A stretch of DNA of 6,864 nt. Origin: Rhodospirillaceae bacterium (GTDB lineage: Bacteria; Pseudomonadota; Alphaproteobacteria; UBA8366; GCA-2717185). Numbering within the stretch: position 1 is the stretch's first letter; each line of letters opens with the position of its first letter. Shown here one piece after another: positions 5,978 through 6,864 of this stretch. Made by a program: the position numbers and the translations under genes. Where the stretch lies: contig JAPPPC010000076.1 in assembly GCA_028817685.1 (NCBI GenBank), forward strand, positions 1-6,864, given 5' to 3'. A model generated the notes under the pieces. The model saw only the letters and a program-made list of their open reading frames with translations. It was not told the origin of the DNA and did not search any database.

Positions 5978-6736
5978 CTAGCGAATGCCGCCGGACACCT
6001 TGATCGTATCTGCCGTCAGATAGGACGCCGCATCGGAGCACGCGAACAGCACCGTCTCGGCGATCTCGTCGGGTTCCGCCATGCGTTCGATCGGGATCAA
6101 CGCCGCGTAATTGTCCAGGACCTCCTGCGGCGTGGTGTCGTGGAACGGCGAGTCGACAACGCCCGGCGAGATTGAAAGACAGCGAATGTTGCGGCTGGCG
6201 AATTCACGCCCAATCCCCATGGTCATGGTGTTCACCGCCCCTTTGGAAGAGGCGTAGTGCACGGAATTGCCGGCCCCACCGACCCACGCCGCGACACTCG
6301 CGATATTCACGATGACGCCGCTTCCCGTCTCCAGCATGTGCGGGATGATCGCCTGGCAGCCATTGAAGGTGCCCCGAACATTCAGCGCGTAGGTCCGCTC
6401 CCAGAGTTCCTCGTCGATCTCCAGGAACGGCCGGCGCGCCAACGCAGCGCCTGCGGAATTCAACACGAAATGCACCTGCCCGAAATCTGCGATCGCCTGT
6501 TCGACCGCGGCATCCACTTCGGCGCGCACGGTGACGTCGCTCTTCGCAAAGGTCGCTTTGGCACCGACCTGGATGACTTCGTTGGCGGTTCTCTCCGCGG
6601 CAGCCGCATCGATATCCGTGGAAACCACGTTGGCGCCTTCGCGGGCGAAGACAAGGGCCGTGGCGCGGCCGATCCCGCTGCCGGCGCCGGTGATCAGAAT
6701 CGTCTTGCCCACGAAATAGTCCGGCGTTTTCGCCAT
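5978..6736 (-). CDS. Short-chain dehydrogenase/reductase (classical SDR, probably NAD-dependent)
   Basis: A 252-residue Rossmann-fold oxidoreductase of normal length for a classical SDR, acting in the cytoplasm on an alcohol/ketone pair. Visible motifs: cofactor loop TGAGSGIG at 16-23; Asp41 at the end of the second strand (VVSTDIDA), which favours NAD(H) over NADP(H); NSAG at 93-96; and the catalytic residues Asn119, Ser147, Tyr161 and Lys165 (YASSK). The SPGVVDSPFHD segment and the C-terminal YLTADTIKVSGGIR are also typical. The ATG at 6736 has AAGGGA at 6749-6744, seven bases upstream. It is the first visible gene of the leftward set and is followed 29 bases later by the luciferase-like gene, which suggests an operon. 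SDRs of this class are too alike for the substrate to be read from sequence; 3-oxoacyl-ACP reductase-like annotation would be only a family label. Confidence 0.92.
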   Translation of the reverse strand: MAKTPDYFVGKTILITGAGSGIGRATALVFAREGANVVSTDIDAAAAERTANEVIQVGAKATFAKSDVTVRAEVDAAVEQAIADFGQVHFVLNSAGAALARRPFLEIDEELWERTYALNVRGTFNGCQAIIPHMLETGSGVIVNIASVAAWVGGAGNSVHYASSKGAVNTMTMGIGREFASRNIRCLSISPGVVDSPFHDTTPQEVLDNYAALIPIERMAEPDEIAETVLFACSDAASYLTADTIKVSGGIR

Positions 6737-6864
6737 TGCGTTTTCCCTTTTCGTATTGCTCCCAACCAGAGCCTATGGAAACACAATCCTCAGGGCTAAT
6801 CCAACGCGGCAAACGAGGCCGTTCCTACATAAGGGCGCGGCTTTGTGAATTTGATAGCTGACTA
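6737..6864 (-). other. Upstream region of the dehydrogenase gene
   Basis: This region contains the ribosome binding site of the dehydrogenase gene next to its start. I found no convincing -35/-10 pair by eye, no operator-like repeat and no gene. A 28-codon frame on the plus strand (6775-6861) has no ribosome binding site. Whether the leftward transcript begins here or further right cannot be told. Confidence 0.4.

Noticed and set aside
4863..5981. Plus-strand open frame of 372 codons
   Set aside because: His/Asp/Arg-rich antisense shadow of the luciferase-like gene; no family signature.
6775..6861. 28-codon plus-strand frame beginning with ATG
   Set aside because: No ribosome binding site, no recognisable content, and it lies in the upstream region of the dehydrogenase gene.

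Overview
This window is GC-rich chromosomal DNA, read as coming from an alphaproteobacterium. The grounds are strong GC bias at third codon positions, long antisense shadow frames under every gene, and a set of oxidoreductase families common in Rhodospirillales-like and marine or soil alphaproteobacteria. The taxonomic call is inference; there is no rRNA or other marker gene.

Layout. At the far left edge (bases 1-16) a gene reading leftwards begins: a strong ribosome binding site and a start codon are visible, followed by four more codons. A stretch of about 335 bases without a recognisable gene follows; it carries a paired inverted repeat (TGTTCA/TGAACA, three half-sites at 37-73) that looks like an operator. 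A GMC-family flavin oxidoreductase runs rightwards to 1942. It meets, tail to tail and 28 bases away, a set of four genes that all read leftwards from the right edge: a short-chain dehydrogenase (6736-5978), a luciferase-like flavin monooxygenase (5948-4899), a secreted caspase-domain protein (4810-2924) and a phytanoyl-CoA dioxygenase-family Fe(II)/2-oxoglutarate enzyme (2807-1971).

How the genes fit together. Four of the five complete genes are redox enzymes of families often found in catabolic or detoxifying clusters (FAD alcohol oxidation, 2OG-dependent hydroxylation, flavin-dependent monooxygenation, NAD-dependent alcohol/ketone oxidoreduction). The dehydrogenase and the luciferase-like enzyme are 29 bases apart and probably one transcript. 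No substrate can be named from sequence. The caspase-like protein is the odd member. It has a signal peptide, an N-terminal domain with two cysteines, a roughly 105-residue Ala/Gln/Arg/Glu coiled coil, an Ig-like domain and a C-terminal caspase fold with an intact His-Cys dyad (H471, C521). It may have its own promoter.

Points that most deserve a second look: the GMC gene has no ordinary start codon in its own frame before the FAD-binding strand, while a well-placed ATG with a good ribosome binding site lies one base out of frame; the domain build of the caspase-like protein; and the three-half-site operator candidate upstream of the GMC gene. I see no CRISPR array, insertion sequence, tRNA or rRNA, and no clearly new multi-gene system.
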